A stretch of 43,683 nucleotides of DNA from CAZKGE01 sp964541695 (lineage in GTDB: Bacteria > Bacillota > Clostridia > Christensenellales > CAG-138). Shown here one piece after another: positions 1-8,527 of the stretch. The notes beneath the pieces are model-generated. The model was not told the origin of the DNA. It worked only from the letters and a program-made list of their open reading frames with translations, and did not search any database. A program made the translations under genes and the position numbers. Positions within the stretch are counted from its first letter, which is position 1; every line of letters starts with the position of its first letter. The DNA lies in contig CAZIRB010000008.1 in assembly GCA_964541695.1 (NCBI GenBank), positions 1 to 43,683 on the forward strand, read 5' to 3'.

Positions 1-1142
1 CCCATCGTCTGCAGCGATATGCGGAGGATGTACATCGCGAACATGACGGGCAGCCCCGCCGCGGCGATGCGAAGCTGTTCGCCGGCCACCCGCAGCGCCT
101 CGCCGGCCAGCGCCGGATCGTCGCCGGATATGAAAAGGGCCGGCAATCTGCCGCTCGACAGGACGCAGCCCGCGCCGATCACCGCCGCGGCCGCGACGGA
201 CAGCAAGGCGACATGCCGCACCGCCCGCCGGATGCGAAGGATATGGCCCGCGCCCAGGTTTTGCCCCACGAACACCGAGGTCCCCGTGCGCAGGGAAACC
301 GCGATCGTTTCCGCCAGCGCCACGATCTGGTCGGACGCGGTCAGGCCGGCGATGAAGGCCGAACCGTACCGGTTGATCGCCCGCTGCACCATAAAGCCGC
401 CGGAAGCGATGATGACGCCCTGGGCCATCATCGGCAGGGACAGCCGAAAGAGCTCTCCGGCGCTCCGCATGCTGAACCGGCGATCCTCGCGCCGCAGCCG
501 GAACAGCGGGTTTTTGACGATTGCGGTCACGGTGATGCCGGCGGCGATTCCCTGCGAAAGGACCGTCGCCGCGGCGGCGCCGGCCACGCCCCAGCGCAGG
601 GCGCGCACAAAGACCAGGCTCAGCGCCACGTTGATTGCCGCGGCGGACAGGACGGCAAAAAACGGGGCCCGGTTGTTGCCGACGGCGCTCAGAAGCGCGC
701 TGCTGACGCTGAACAGAACCAAAAACACCGTGCCGCCGGCGTAAACGGCCAGATAAACCCTGACTTTATCGGCGACCTCGGGCCCGGGCAGCAGGAGCGA
801 CACAATGTCGTTTAAGAACAGGAGCATGCCCGCGCCAAGCAGCAGGGCCAGCAGGCCGGAAACCCACAGCATGGTGTAAACGCTGTTTTGAAACGTTCCG
901 GCGTCGCGGCGGCCGAACAGGTTGGACGCCTGGATGCAGCAGGCGGAGGCGAACTCGGCCACGATGTTGCCCAGCATCCATACGGGCCAGCTGCCGACCC
1001 CGATTGCGGCAAGCGCGGAGACGCCGATGGATTGCCCCGCGATGATCACGTTGATCCCGCCCAAAAGCTTTTGAAACAGGTTGCACAATATAAACGGGAG
1101 GGAAAATTTCAATATGAGCGGCAGCGCGCCGCGCTGCGTCAT
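1..1142 (-). CDS. MATE-family multidrug/sodium antiporter, 3' part outside window
   Basis: The reading frame is open from 1142 down to base 1, giving about 380 residues of an expected 450, so the C-terminus lies beyond the window. The translation is a hydrophobic polytopic membrane protein with MATE-like features: an N-terminal LPLILKFSLPF segment, a GGINVIIAGQSIG stretch and late GLPVMFAMYILRISLQTMG. MATE proteins export cationic drugs or metabolites in exchange for Na+ or H+. I chose the ATG at 1142 because AGGAG (CTCCT on plus, 1152-1156) lies 9 nt upstream. An in-frame ATG at 1163 would lie almost at the predicted transcription start and lacks a ribosome site. The gene is divergent from the AraC-type regulator, which may control it (inference). 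The substrate cannot be told from sequence. Confidence 0.85.
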   Translation of the reverse strand, partial: MTQRGALPLILKFSLPFILCNLFQKLLGGINVIIAGQSIGVSALAAIGVGSWPVWMLGNIVAEFASACCIQASNLFGRRDAGTFQNSVYTMLWVSGLLALLLGAGMLLFLNDIVSLLLPGPEVADKVRVYLAVYAGGTVFLVLFSVSSALLSAVGNNRAPFFAVLSAAAINVALSLVFVRALRWGVAGAAAATVLSQGIAAGITVTAIVKNPLFRLRREDRRFSMRSAGELFRLSLPMMAQGVIIASGGFMVQRAINRYGSAFIAGLTASDQIVALAETIAVSLRTGTSVFVGQNLGAGHILRIRRAVRHVALLSVAAAAVIGAGCVLSSGRLPALFISGDDPALAGEALRVAGEQLRIAAAGLPVMFAMYILRISLQTM

Positions 1143-1169
1143 GTCGACATACTCCTGCTGCATATCTCG

Positions 1170-1178
1170 AGTATACCA
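1170..1178 (-). promoter_or_regulatory. Extended -10 promoter of the MATE gene
   Basis: On the minus strand TGG-TATACT forms an extended -10 element with no clear -35. Transcription would start near 1163, which favours the ATG at 1142 over the one at 1163 as translation start. Confidence 0.45.
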
Positions 1179-1274
1179 CAGACGCTTCGCGGCGGAATCG
1201 CAAAAAAAGGCGGGTTGATTGCGCATCCGGACTTTCCGGTACGGCCGCGGGCATCGGCAAGGAGACGAACGAGC

Positions 1275-2177
1275 GTGGAAACGAGGAAAAAGAGCCCGGA
1301 CCTCATCAATAAGTGCTTAATTTACAGCGATTTCGAAATCGAGCACCTGGTCGAGGACACATACTGGGTATCCGAAATGCATTTTCACGACTATTACGAG
1401 TGCATGCTGTGCATCGGCGGCAACGTGCGCTTTCAGGTGGAGGACTACACGGTCGAGCTGCCGCCGAGCTCTTTGATCATGCTCAAGCCCAATCAGCTGC
1501 ACAGGCCGATCCTGCTGGGGCTCGACGTGCCGTATGACCGCTATATCCTGCGCATTTCGCCCGCGATGCTCGACTCCATCTCCACAAAGAAAAGCAACCT
1601 CGCCGACAGCTTCCAGTTCAACCGGTTCCGGCCCAAGCGGCTGTCCTTTTCCGAAAAACAGGCGCTGGTCACGCTGTTTGAGGAATCGCTGAAGCGGATT
1701 TTGTCCCCCGACGAGTTCGGGACGGACATCCTGATCAAAAACTCGCTGACCGAGACGCTGATCATGATCTGCCGGCTGTTTCTCAAGCCCAGCCCGGAAT
1801 CGGAGCTTTCCGTCATCCGCAGCAGGCTGACCGCCGACGTGATCCAGTACATCGAGGCGCGCATCCACGAGAACATCAGCCTGAGCGAACTTGCCGCCGA
1901 AATCCATCTGAGCAAGCACTATCTTTCCCGTGTTTTCAAGCAGGAGACCAGCACGTCCATTTATAAATTCATTCTGCAAAAGCGCATCATCCGCGCGCGC
2001 GAGCTGCTGCTGCAGGGCCAGCCGCCGACGGACATATACTTCCAGTGCGGGTTTAACGATTACTCGAATTTTTACCGCGCCTTCCGCAACGAATACGGCA
2101 TCTCGCCGCGCGAATACCAAAAATATTTTTCGGGCGGCGGCAGAAACGGATATCTTAAAGCGGACGGAAACGCCTGA
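1275..2177 (+). CDS. AraC-family transcriptional regulator
   Basis: About 300 residues. The N-terminal half resembles an AraC cupin sensor domain, with a MHFHDYYECML metal/ligand-site-like motif near residue 35 and a CIGG turn. The C-terminal 100 residues hold two helix-turn-helix motifs: LSELAAEIHLSKHYLSRVFKQ, then the family signature around GFNDYSNFYRAFRNEYGISPREY. The GTG start at 1275 is preceded by AAGGAG (1259-1264) at 10-nt spacing; the frame stays open upstream but has no better ribosome site. Such proteins bind a small molecule, often a sugar, and activate nearby operons. It is divergent from the MATE gene and next to the hexuronate genes, so either could be its target; which one cannot be decided here. 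Confidence 0.85.
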   Translation: METRKKSPDLINKCLIYSDFEIEHLVEDTYWVSEMHFHDYYECMLCIGGNVRFQVEDYTVELPPSSLIMLKPNQLHRPILLGLDVPYDRYILRISPAMLDSISTKKSNLADSFQFNRFRPKRLSFSEKQALVTLFEESLKRILSPDEFGTDILIKNSLTETLIMICRLFLKPSPESELSVIRSRLTADVIQYIEARIHENISLSELAAEIHLSKHYLSRVFKQETSTSIYKFILQKRIIRARELLLQGQPPTDIYFQCGFNDYSNFYRAFRNEYGISPREYQKYFSGGGRNGYLKADGNA

Positions 2178-2200
2178 CGCGCCGCCGGAGCATACCAAAA

Positions 2201-2270
2201 GCGGGCGGTCCGCGGTCCCTCTGTTCCAAAGGGCGGCGGCCGGTCAGAGCCGGAACGGATGACCGCCCGC
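2201..2270 (-). terminator. Possible terminator between convergent araC-type and lacI-type genes
   Basis: GCGGGCGGTC at 2201-2210 is the exact reverse complement of GACCGCCCGC at 2261-2270. The intervening 50 bases are themselves GC-rich and can fold. On the minus strand the stem is followed by only TTTT, and one arm lies within the end of the lacI-type gene, so this is a weak terminator candidate. Confidence 0.3.
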
Positions 2271-3329
2271 CGTCTGCAGCGCCCTGTCCGAGTACTCCTC
2301 TAGATTGCCCTTTAAAACGATCCGCGGCTCGATATAGAGCCTGCCGCGCTCGGGCGTCCAGCCCTCGAGCAGATGGCGCGCCAATAGGTGCGCGGCCTGA
2401 TAACCCTGCTGCACCGGACTCTGATAGAGCAGCGCCGTACAAAAGCCGTCCTGCACGGCGGCCTTGATCTCCCCGCCCATATCGAACCCGATCAGGAAAA
2501 TATGCCGGAGCGCGGCGGCCCTTACGGCACGGATTGCGCCGACGGTCGTCGTATAGCCCGTGCAGAACACGCCGCGTATGGGTTCCGGCGCGGCGCCGAG
2601 CATGTTCTCGAGCGTTTGCTTTGCCTGATCCGGATCGTCGCAGGCTTCCGTGCACGGGCGGACGCGCATCGACGGGCAATTTATCTGCACATACTCGCAA
2701 AAGCCCCCGAGGCGCTCCACATATTGATAGGAATAGTTGAACCTGCCCATCACCGCCACCGCGCCCTCGCTGCCGAGACAGAGCGACATCAGCTCGCCGC
2801 CGAGCCTGCCCATCTGCCGCGAGTTGTCGCCGACATAAAAAAGCCGGGCGGTGTCGGGCGCGTCCGTGTTGAACGTGATGACGGGCGTGCCCTTTGCGAT
2901 CAGCCGGTCGATCTGCGCGTCGCAGCCCGGTCCGGTCGAATTCACGCCCAGTCCGTCGTAGGCTCCGTCCGCGATTGACCCGAGGACCTCCGCGGCGGTT
3001 AGCGGGCTCTTGTAGCGCACCTTCTCCACCGCGACGCCATAATCGGCAAGCTCGGCGGCGGCCGCGTCGATGCCCGCGGCGATGCTGTCGTAGAACTCCT
3101 CGGGGCGGTCCGGGTATACCATGGCGATCCGAACCGTGCGCTTTCGGCTCAGCGCGCTTGCAAAGCGGTTCCGCGAATAGCCCATGGTCTCCGCCAGCGA
3201 CAAAATCTGCTGCCGGCGCGCCTCGTTGACGCCGCCGCGGCGGTTTAGTACCCGGTCGACGGTGCCGATCGAGGTCTGCGCCCTCTCGGCGATCATCTTC
3301 AGCGTCACGCGGCCGTTCGTCGCATCCAT
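2244..3329 (-). CDS. LacI-family transcriptional regulator (likely hexuronate regulator)
   Basis: 361 residues. Residues 8-55 form a LacI helix-turn-helix and hinge (TLKMIAERAQTSIGTVDRVLN, with NRFASALSRKRT as hinge). The rest is a periplasmic-binding-protein-like sensor domain with the usual RIAMVYPDRPEEFYDSI start. The ATG at 3329 has GAAAGGG about 9 nt upstream. It is the last gene of the minus-strand order uxuA-uxuB-lacI, 59 bp after uxuB. Two copies of a LacI-type operator lie in front of uxuA, so it probably senses a hexuronate pathway intermediate and controls this unit and itself (inference). KdgR and related LacI proteins do the same job in other Bacillota. The effector is unknown. 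Confidence 0.88.
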   Translation of the reverse strand: MDATNGRVTLKMIAERAQTSIGTVDRVLNRRGGVNEARRQQILSLAETMGYSRNRFASALSRKRTVRIAMVYPDRPEEFYDSIAAGIDAAAAELADYGVAVEKVRYKSPLTAAEVLGSIADGAYDGLGVNSTGPGCDAQIDRLIAKGTPVITFNTDAPDTARLFYVGDNSRQMGRLGGELMSLCLGSEGAVAVMGRFNYSYQYVERLGGFCEYVQINCPSMRVRPCTEACDDPDQAKQTLENMLGAAPEPIRGVFCTGYTTTVGAIRAVRAAALRHIFLIGFDMGGEIKAAVQDGFCTALLYQSPVQQGYQAAHLLARHLLEGWTPERGRLYIEPRIVLKGNLEEYSDRALQTAGGHPFRL

Positions 3330-3357
3330 CGCCTAAAACCCTTTCTAAAAAATGAAT

Positions 3358-3369
3358 TTGTATATACAA
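3358..3369. promoter_or_regulatory. 12-bp perfect palindrome in the uxuB-lacI gap
   Basis: TTGTATATACAA is self-complementary and lies 29 bp upstream of the lacI-type start. It could be an operator or contain a -10 box for an internal promoter. It does not match the GTGAACGTTAAC operators found before uxuA. Confidence 0.4.
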
Positions 3370-3388
3370 GCGCGGGCCGCCGGCCGCG

Positions 3389-5005
3389 TTACGCGCGGTT
3401 TTGCCCGGACAGCGTCCGGCGGAGCGTCTCCCGCACGGCCCCGCGGCCGGCGATCATGGAGCGGAACATCATCTCGATTTTGTCCGCCAGACCGCACGCG
3501 GTTAGGTCCGCGCCGAAAAGGACCTCGTTGGACAGCAGCGGCCTTAGCCGGCCTCGGCAGCTTTCCGGCCTGCCGAACTCGATGCCCGCGACGGCGGACC
3601 GTACCTGTTCCAGCATGGGATCGCCGCTGAGCGGCATCTCCCGGCCCTCATCGTCCAGCGCCAGCAGATATCGCAGCCACGCCGCGATCGTAAGCGGTAT
3701 GAACGTCAGGTCCCGCGGGTCGAGGTCCGCGCGCGCGATATACGCCTTGATCGTTTCGCCGTAGCGGATGGGCAGTTTCTGGCTGGTGTCCGCGGCGATG
3801 CGCTGCGGCGTGTCCGGAATATACGGGTTGGGCAGGCGGACGTTGATCACCTCGTCTAGAAAGGCCGAGGCGTCCAATATGCCGGGGTCCGCCACGACGG
3901 GCATGCCCTCCTTGTACCCGATCGCCTCGACGAGCGCGCGTAAATCCGCGTCGCGCATCTCGTCGGAGATTCGATCGTATCCAAGCAGGCAGCCGAATAT
4001 GGCGAGCGCGGTGTGCAGCGGGTTCAGACACGTCGAAACCTTCATCCGCTCGGCCTTGCTCACGGTCTCGCGGTCCGTCAGGTATACGCCGACCTTCTCG
4101 AGCGGCGGCCGCCCGTTGGGGAAGTCGTCCTCGATGATAAGATACTGTGGCGCTTCCGCGTTTACAAACGGCGCGATCCGCGTGTTCTTTGCGGTGACGA
4201 CCGGCTCCATGCCGTCGATGCCGGCGTCGGCGAGCAGCGCGGCAATCTGCGGCGAGGGGAAGGGGGTGATCTTGTCGATCATGCTCCAGGGGAACGCGAC
4301 GGTATGGCCGTCGGCCAAATACGCCGAAAAGCCGTTTTCGACATAGCCGTTATCGCGCCAGCGCGCGGCCATTTCCAGCACGGCGTTTTTGAGCTTCTCG
4401 CCGTTGCGGCTGCAGTTGTCCATGCTCACAAGCGCGATCGGCAGCGCGCCCGCGCGGTAGCGCGCAAGCATCAGGGCGGCGGCAATGCCGACGGCATGTT
4501 TGGCGGATTCGGGGCCGCGCTCCATGTCCTGCGCGGCGACAGGCAGCAGTTTATCCGCGGTGTCGCGCAGCGCATAGCCCTTCTCCGTTATGGTGAAGCT
4601 TGCGACGGCGAGCGAGGGGCGGCGGAATATCTCGTTGAGCCGCGGCATGTCCGTCTCCGCGCTCAGCGCCTCCGCGACGCTCGCGATCACCTCTTTTTCC
4701 GTGTTTCCGTCGGGCTTGAGCCGCACGAGCAGAGAAAGGTTGTCGTGCGGGTCGTATATGCGCCGGACGATCTCAAAGTCGAACGTTTCGGCGGCGATGA
4801 TACCGCTTTGGCTCAGGCCCTCGTTGAGCAGGTTGTGCTGGAGCTGCGCGATAAAGCCGCGGAATATGTTGCCCGCGCCAAAATGCAGCCAAACGGGGTT
4901 TGCCCTTGTGTCCGCCGCCACGCGCGAAGGATCGTATCTGGGGAGGAGAACGTCGGCCTTTTCCCAGGCGTCGGTTTTTGCTATGCCGTCAAGCGTCAAT
5001 CGCAT
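3389..5005 (-). CDS. uxuB: D-fructuronate reductase (mannonate oxidoreductase)
   Basis: 538 residues of the mannitol/fructuronate dehydrogenase family: an N-terminal Rossmann domain (LHFGAGNIFRGFI near residue 40), the VSMDNCSRNG segment, FPWSMIDKITPFP and LNPLHTALAIFGCLLGYD in the catalytic C-terminal domain. It reduces D-fructuronate to D-mannonate with NAD(P)H in the cytoplasm. The ATG at 5005 has GGAGG 6 nt upstream, located inside the end of uxuA. The two genes overlap by about 10 bp and are translationally coupled. Its adjacency to uxuA is the main reason to call fructuronate rather than mannitol or tagaturonate as substrate. It is longer than the E. coli enzyme (about 486), as I recall is common in Clostridia. 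Confidence 0.88.
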   Translation of the reverse strand: MRLTLDGIAKTDAWEKADVLLPRYDPSRVAADTRANPVWLHFGAGNIFRGFIAQLQHNLLNEGLSQSGIIAAETFDFEIVRRIYDPHDNLSLLVRLKPDGNTEKEVIASVAEALSAETDMPRLNEIFRRPSLAVASFTITEKGYALRDTADKLLPVAAQDMERGPESAKHAVGIAAALMLARYRAGALPIALVSMDNCSRNGEKLKNAVLEMAARWRDNGYVENGFSAYLADGHTVAFPWSMIDKITPFPSPQIAALLADAGIDGMEPVVTAKNTRIAPFVNAEAPQYLIIEDDFPNGRPPLEKVGVYLTDRETVSKAERMKVSTCLNPLHTALAIFGCLLGYDRISDEMRDADLRALVEAIGYKEGMPVVADPGILDASAFLDEVINVRLPNPYIPDTPQRIAADTSQKLPIRYGETIKAYIARADLDPRDLTFIPLTIAAWLRYLLALDDEGREMPLSGDPMLEQVRSAVAGIEFGRPESCRGRLRPLLSNEVLFGADLTACGLADKIEMMFRSMIAGRGAVRETLRRTLSGQNRA

Positions 5006-6081
5006 ATCCTGCCTCCGCTGTCCGCTTTTGCGATCGCTTCCCACAGGCCGTTTAAATAGCACGCGCCCATCGCGCGGTCATACAGGCCGTAGCCGGGCAT
5101 GGACACCTCGCCCCAGACCGCGCGGCCGTGGTCGGGCCGGATCACCCCGTCAAAGCCGCTGTCGTAGAGCGCTTTTGTGATGGCGTACATGTCGAGGCTT
5201 CCTTCGGAGGAGAGGTGTGCCGTCTCCTCGAAGCTGCGGCGGCCGGTGTGCCTGACGTTGCGCACATGCGCAAAATGGATGCGCCCCTTCAGCGCATGGA
5301 TGATCGAGGGGATATCGTTAGCGGGGTCGGAGCCGAGCGAACCGGAGCAGAGCGTCACGCCGTTGAATTCGGCGTCGACCGCCCGCATCAGGCGCAGGAT
5401 CGTATCCCTGCCCGTGACGATCCTTGGCAGGCCGAATACGGACCACGAGGGATCGTCCGGATGGATGGCCATTTTGATGCCGTACTCCTCGCAGACCGGG
5501 CGGATTCGCGTGAGGAAATGGACGAGGTTTTGAAACAGCTTTTCCGCATCCACATCCCGATACAGCTCGAAAAGCTCCCGTATCCTGCCCATGCGCTCGG
5601 GCTCCCAGCCCGGCAGCACAAAGCCGTTGGATTTTTCGTCCAGCGCGCCGAACATGGCCACCGGGTCGATCCTGCTGATGACGCTGTGGTCGTAGGCGAA
5701 CACGGTGGAGCCGTCCGGCCGCATTTTGGCAAGATCGGAGCGCGTCCAGTCGAACACGGGCATGAAGTTGTAGCACACGAGCCGGATACCTTCCCGCCCC
5801 AACCGGCGCAGCGTAACAATGTAGCTTTCAATGTACTCCTCGCGCTCCGGCCAGCCCGCCTTAATGGACTCGTGGACGTTGACGCTCTCGATGCCGGCTA
5901 TTTTCAGCCCGGCGCCCTCGACCGCCGCTTTGAGCGCGCGGATATCCTCCGTTTCCCACGCTTTTCCCGGCGGCATGCCGTACAGCGTGGTAATCACGCT
6001 TTTTACGCCCGGAATCTGCCGGATGTGTTCCAGCCTGACCGAATCGTAACCGGGCCCGAACCATCGAAGCGTCATCTCCAT
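4996..6081 (-). CDS. uxuA: Mannonate dehydratase
   Basis: 361 residues, the usual size for the Bacillota form. It dehydrates D-mannonate to 2-keto-3-deoxygluconate, the step after UxuB in glucuronate breakdown. Visible family features are the N-terminal MTLRWFGPGYDSVRLEHIRQIPG, VCYNFMPVFDWTRSDL near residue 110, the metal-site segment MAIHPDDPSWSVFGLPRI, and HFAHVRNVRHTG and DGVIRPDHGR near the end. The ATG at 6081 has GGAGG 9 nt upstream; a second ATG two codons in is equally open. It is the first gene of the unit. Transcription likely starts near 6174 from the promoter at 6181-6209. The rest of the pathway (uronate isomerase, KDG kinase and aldolase) is not in the window. Confidence 0.95.
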   Translation of the reverse strand: MEMTLRWFGPGYDSVRLEHIRQIPGVKSVITTLYGMPPGKAWETEDIRALKAAVEGAGLKIAGIESVNVHESIKAGWPEREEYIESYIVTLRRLGREGIRLVCYNFMPVFDWTRSDLAKMRPDGSTVFAYDHSVISRIDPVAMFGALDEKSNGFVLPGWEPERMGRIRELFELYRDVDAEKLFQNLVHFLTRIRPVCEEYGIKMAIHPDDPSWSVFGLPRIVTGRDTILRLMRAVDAEFNGVTLCSGSLGSDPANDIPSIIHALKGRIHFAHVRNVRHTGRRSFEETAHLSSEGSLDMYAITKALYDSGFDGVIRPDHGRAVWGEVSMPGYGLYDRAMGACYLNGLWEAIAKADSGGRICD

Positions 6082-6180
6082 ATGCGTTTTCCTCCATACT
6101 CGTGCTTGGGTCGCGGCGTTACGCGGCCGCCGCGCTTTTGACGGGCGCGGCGCGGTCGACCGCGCGCCTGCCCAATTCCG

Positions 6181-6209
6181 AGTATAGCGAGGGGCGTAAA
6201 GCTTGTACA
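6181..6209 (-). promoter_or_regulatory. Sigma-A promoter of uxuAB
   Basis: On the minus strand TGTACA (6204-6209), a 17-bp spacer and TATACT (6181-6186). The leader to uxuA is about 95 nt. The proximal operator ends 11 bp upstream of the -35. Confidence 0.6.
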
Positions 6210-6220
6210 TTGCAAAACCA

Positions 6221-6233
6221 GTTAACGTTCACG
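6221..6233. promoter_or_regulatory. LacI-type operator, proximal copy
   Basis: GTTAACGTTCACG on plus, the exact reverse complement of the 13 bp at 6340-6352. Read as GTGAAC|GTTAAC it is a near-perfect palindrome with the central CG typical of LacI/GalR operators (one mismatch between half-sites). It lies just upstream of the uxuAB -35. Confidence 0.7.
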
Positions 6234-6339
6234 ACGCGGGTCCGCATTTGCAACATGGAGCGAAGCGCTAAAATCAAGGTAAAGTGTCTGAAAAAACCGG
6301 ATTGACCGGTTAAATACGCGCCTTGCGGCGCGTCCAAAA

Positions 6340-6352
6340 CGTGAACGTTAAC
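6340..6352. promoter_or_regulatory. LacI-type operator, distal copy
   Basis: CGTGAACGTTAAC, identical in inverted orientation to the site at 6221-6233. Start-to-start distance is 119 bp, about 11 helical turns, which would suit repression by looping. Confidence 0.7.
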
Positions 6353-6479
6353 GGCAGTGCCGTTTATTTGGACGGCTGGTCGTGGGACGGCATGGGGAAG
6401 GGGACGTGCACTTTGCTTGGCCGGGCTTGCCTTCGGTTTTTACTGCGCGACGGTATGATCGGACGGGACCGCATCAAAC

Positions 6480-6512
6480 AAAAAAGCCCCCGAACCGATG
6501 CTGTTTCGGGGG
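6480..6512 (-). terminator. Intrinsic terminator of the surface-polysaccharide operon
   Basis: CCCCCGAA (6487-6494) pairs with TTCGGGGG (6505-6512), with a 10-nt loop. On the minus strand the stem is followed by TTTTTT (A-run at 6480-6485). It lies downstream of the GT2 gene and ends that operon. Confidence 0.8.
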
Positions 6513-6725
6513 AGCAGGTTGGCCGGGCGTTTCAAGCGATCGCGTTCCTTGGCGGCCGTGAAAAAAACGCTAATCCTAGGGCTTTGCAAGCGCTCCGCGT
6601 CTTGGCCGGTGCGTAGAACAAAGCCTTGCCGCGCAGTATAGCCGTCCGGGTTGCTGCCTGCGCACGCGGATTTCATCCGGCGCGCAAAAATGGGCGGCGC
6701 TCCGAAATCCGGCGCCGTTTGTGCC

Positions 6726-7460
6726 CTACGCCTTTCTTATCTCGGCCCGCTTCATAAAGCGGATGCGCCAGGCGGTCTTAAAGTACGCGAAGTTTTGAAA
6801 GAACGCGTTCTGCGATTCGCCCTCGGTGCGCGCCTCCCAAACGGCTGGGATCTCGATCAGCTTCACGCCGAGCCGCAGGGGCTTGAGCGCCGTCTCGAGG
6901 AAAAACGGGTGCTTCTGCTCCTCAAACCGGATCGAACGCATGAGCGCGGTCGGGAATATGCGGTAGGCGTACGTCAGGTCCGTGTTGCGGCTGAAGAACA
7001 GAAACCCGATGCCGAGCTGAAACGCGCGGTTGCAGAGCTTTTTGATGAAGCTATAGCCGGAGAAGCCGCCGCCCTTGATCCAGCGCGACGCCGTGATGAT
7101 CGTGTCCGGCGTTTTTTTCGCGAGCTCGATGAAGCGCGCGATAAGCTCCGGCGGCGTCTCGAGGTCCGTGCTCATCATCACCATATGGGAGCCGGACACG
7201 CGCTCGATCGCCTCCTGGATGGCCGCGCCGATGAACGGCTTCTGCTGGTAATAGATCGTGACGGGCACGTCCGTGGCGGCGTCGCGGATACGCTCGGCGA
7301 CGCGCACGCAGTCCGGCGTCGTCCTGTTGCACAGCACGATGAAGAGCTCGGCAAGGTCGCTGTGCGCGCAGGTTTCGAGGATCACGTCCGCGGTCTTTTG
7401 GAACGAGTACGTCTCGTTGATCGCGGGGAGTATCACGGACACGTTGGTAAATGATTGCAT
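6726..7460 (-). CDS. Family 2 glycosyltransferase
   Basis: 244 residues with a GT-A fold: a start SVILPAINETYSFQKT typical of GT2, an NRTTPDCVRVAERI region, and the metal-binding acidic motif MSTDLETPPELI near residue 95. It has no C-terminal membrane segments, so it is probably a soluble or membrane-associated transferase using a nucleotide sugar. The ATG at 7460 is preceded by GAGGA at 7 nt; an ATG six codons further upstream has no proper ribosome site. It is the last gene of the four-gene minus-strand operon, ahead of the terminator at 6480-6512. Donor and acceptor are unknown; the neighbouring sugar-nucleotide SDR suggests a deoxysugar (inference). Confidence 0.85.
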   Translation of the reverse strand: MQSFTNVSVILPAINETYSFQKTADVILETCAHSDLAELFIVLCNRTTPDCVRVAERIRDAATDVPVTIYYQQKPFIGAAIQEAIERVSGSHMVMMSTDLETPPELIARFIELAKKTPDTIITASRWIKGGGFSGYSFIKKLCNRAFQLGIGFLFFSRNTDLTYAYRIFPTALMRSIRFEEQKHPFFLETALKPLRLGVKLIEIPAVWEARTEGESQNAFFQNFAYFKTAWRIRFMKRAEIRKA

Positions 7461-7528
7461 GGGCGATTCCTCATCCATCCTTCATTTTTATGGCTATATT
7501 AGATGGCGGGTCAGTTTTATTTTTATGT

Positions 7529-8470
7529 TCAGCACCGACTAAGCCAATCCCGGTATACGCCCTCGAGCGTCTCGTACAGCGTGTGGCGCTGCTCCCAGCC
7601 GAGCGCCAGAATACGGCTGTTGTCGCCGAGCAGAAGCGGCTCGTCGGAGGCGCGCAACAGCGCGGGGTCCTCGCGGATCTCCGCCGCCACGCCGGAGATA
7701 GCGAGCAGCATTTCGAGCACCTCGGAGATTTTATAGGCTTTGCCGGTGCAGATGTTGACGGGCACGCCCGGGGTTCCCTTCTCAAGCAGCGTGATCATCG
7801 CGGCCACGCCGTCGCGCACATCGATGAAGTCGCGTGCGGTCGCCAGGTTCCCCACGCGGATGACGGGCTCGAGCAGGCCTTTCTTGATCAGCGCGATCTG
7901 GCGCGCAAAATTCTGGATCGCGGTCGCGGGCGGGTGGCCCGTGCCGACGTGGATGAACATGCGCGGGAAATACACCGGCAGCCCGGTGTTCGAGAAATAC
8001 TGGTAGCCGAGCATCTCGGTGCCGGCCTTGGCCACGCCGTAGGGCGTGACGGGCCGCAGCATGCGCTCCTCGACGAGAGGGCAGTCGGCGGGGTCGAAGT
8101 CCCCGTATTCGGCGCTGCTGCACGCGAGCAGAACGCGCGTGTCCGGACCATTTTTTGCCGCGCATTTGAGCACGTTGAGCGTGCCCAAGTAGTTCGTGCA
8201 GTGCGTAAGGTACTCGCAGTCCCAGGACATGCCGTTGAACGCCTGCGCGGCCATGTGCACGACCACGTCGGGCCGCACGCGCCGGAACACGCTCTCGAGC
8301 GCGTCGCGGTCCGTGATGTCGCAGCGCAGGATGCGGCCGTCCTGCACGGCCTCCATGCGGCTCGACGCGCTGGAGCGCGCGACGCCCGCCACGTCCGCGC
8401 CGAGCGCGAGAAACTGGCGATAGAACTCCGAGCCGACCATGCCGGTGATGCCGGTGATTAAAACTTTCAT
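7529..8470 (-). CDS. NAD-dependent sugar-nucleotide epimerase/dehydratase (Rmd/GMD-like SDR)
   Basis: 313 residues, an extended short-chain dehydrogenase. Visible are the nucleotide motif GITGMVGSEF at residue 6, the catalytic SSAEYG segment and the Tyr-Lys pair in TPYGVAKAG, and ATARDFIDVRD with a later GKAYKISEVLE. The last two closely recall GDP-4-keto-6-deoxymannose reductase (Rmd) and GDP-mannose 4,6-dehydratase. It probably makes a nucleotide deoxysugar for surface glycans in the cytoplasm. The exact substrate cannot be fixed by motif alone. It lies third in the operon, 57 bp after the membrane protein gene and 68 bp before the GT2 gene. Confidence 0.8.
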   Translation of the reverse strand: MKVLITGITGMVGSEFYRQFLALGADVAGVARSSASSRMEAVQDGRILRCDITDRDALESVFRRVRPDVVVHMAAQAFNGMSWDCEYLTHCTNYLGTLNVLKCAAKNGPDTRVLLACSSAEYGDFDPADCPLVEERMLRPVTPYGVAKAGTEMLGYQYFSNTGLPVYFPRMFIHVGTGHPPATAIQNFARQIALIKKGLLEPVIRVGNLATARDFIDVRDGVAAMITLLEKGTPGVPVNICTGKAYKISEVLEMLLAISGVAAEIREDPALLRASDEPLLLGDNSRILALGWEQRHTLYETLEGVYRDWLSRC

Positions 8471-8527
8471 GGTGTTTCCCGATTTCCTCCGATCGATATC
8501 AATACCGTTTTTCAGTCAGCGGGCCGG

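Larger units (their letters stand above)
6082..6725. other. Intergenic stretch: uxu control region plus terminator of the surface-sugar operon
   Basis: No credible gene is seen. The left part holds the uxuAB promoter and two LacI-type operators. Between them, 6291-6311 shows a small hairpin (AACCGG/CCGGTT) followed on the minus strand by a T-run, and 6316-6333 another stem (ACGCGCC/GGCGCGT). The right part holds the intrinsic terminator at 6480-6512. Bases 6513-6725 show nothing recognisable. Confidence 0.7.

Noticed and set aside
6291..6311. A small RNA ending at the hairpin between the two uxu operators
   Set aside because: The stem is only 6 bp, and no convincing promoter was found on the minus strand between the distal operator and the hairpin.
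6323..6616. A 97-codon frame in the uxu/GT2 intergenic stretch
   Set aside because: It crosses an operator and the intrinsic terminator, lacks a ribosome site, and resembles nothing.
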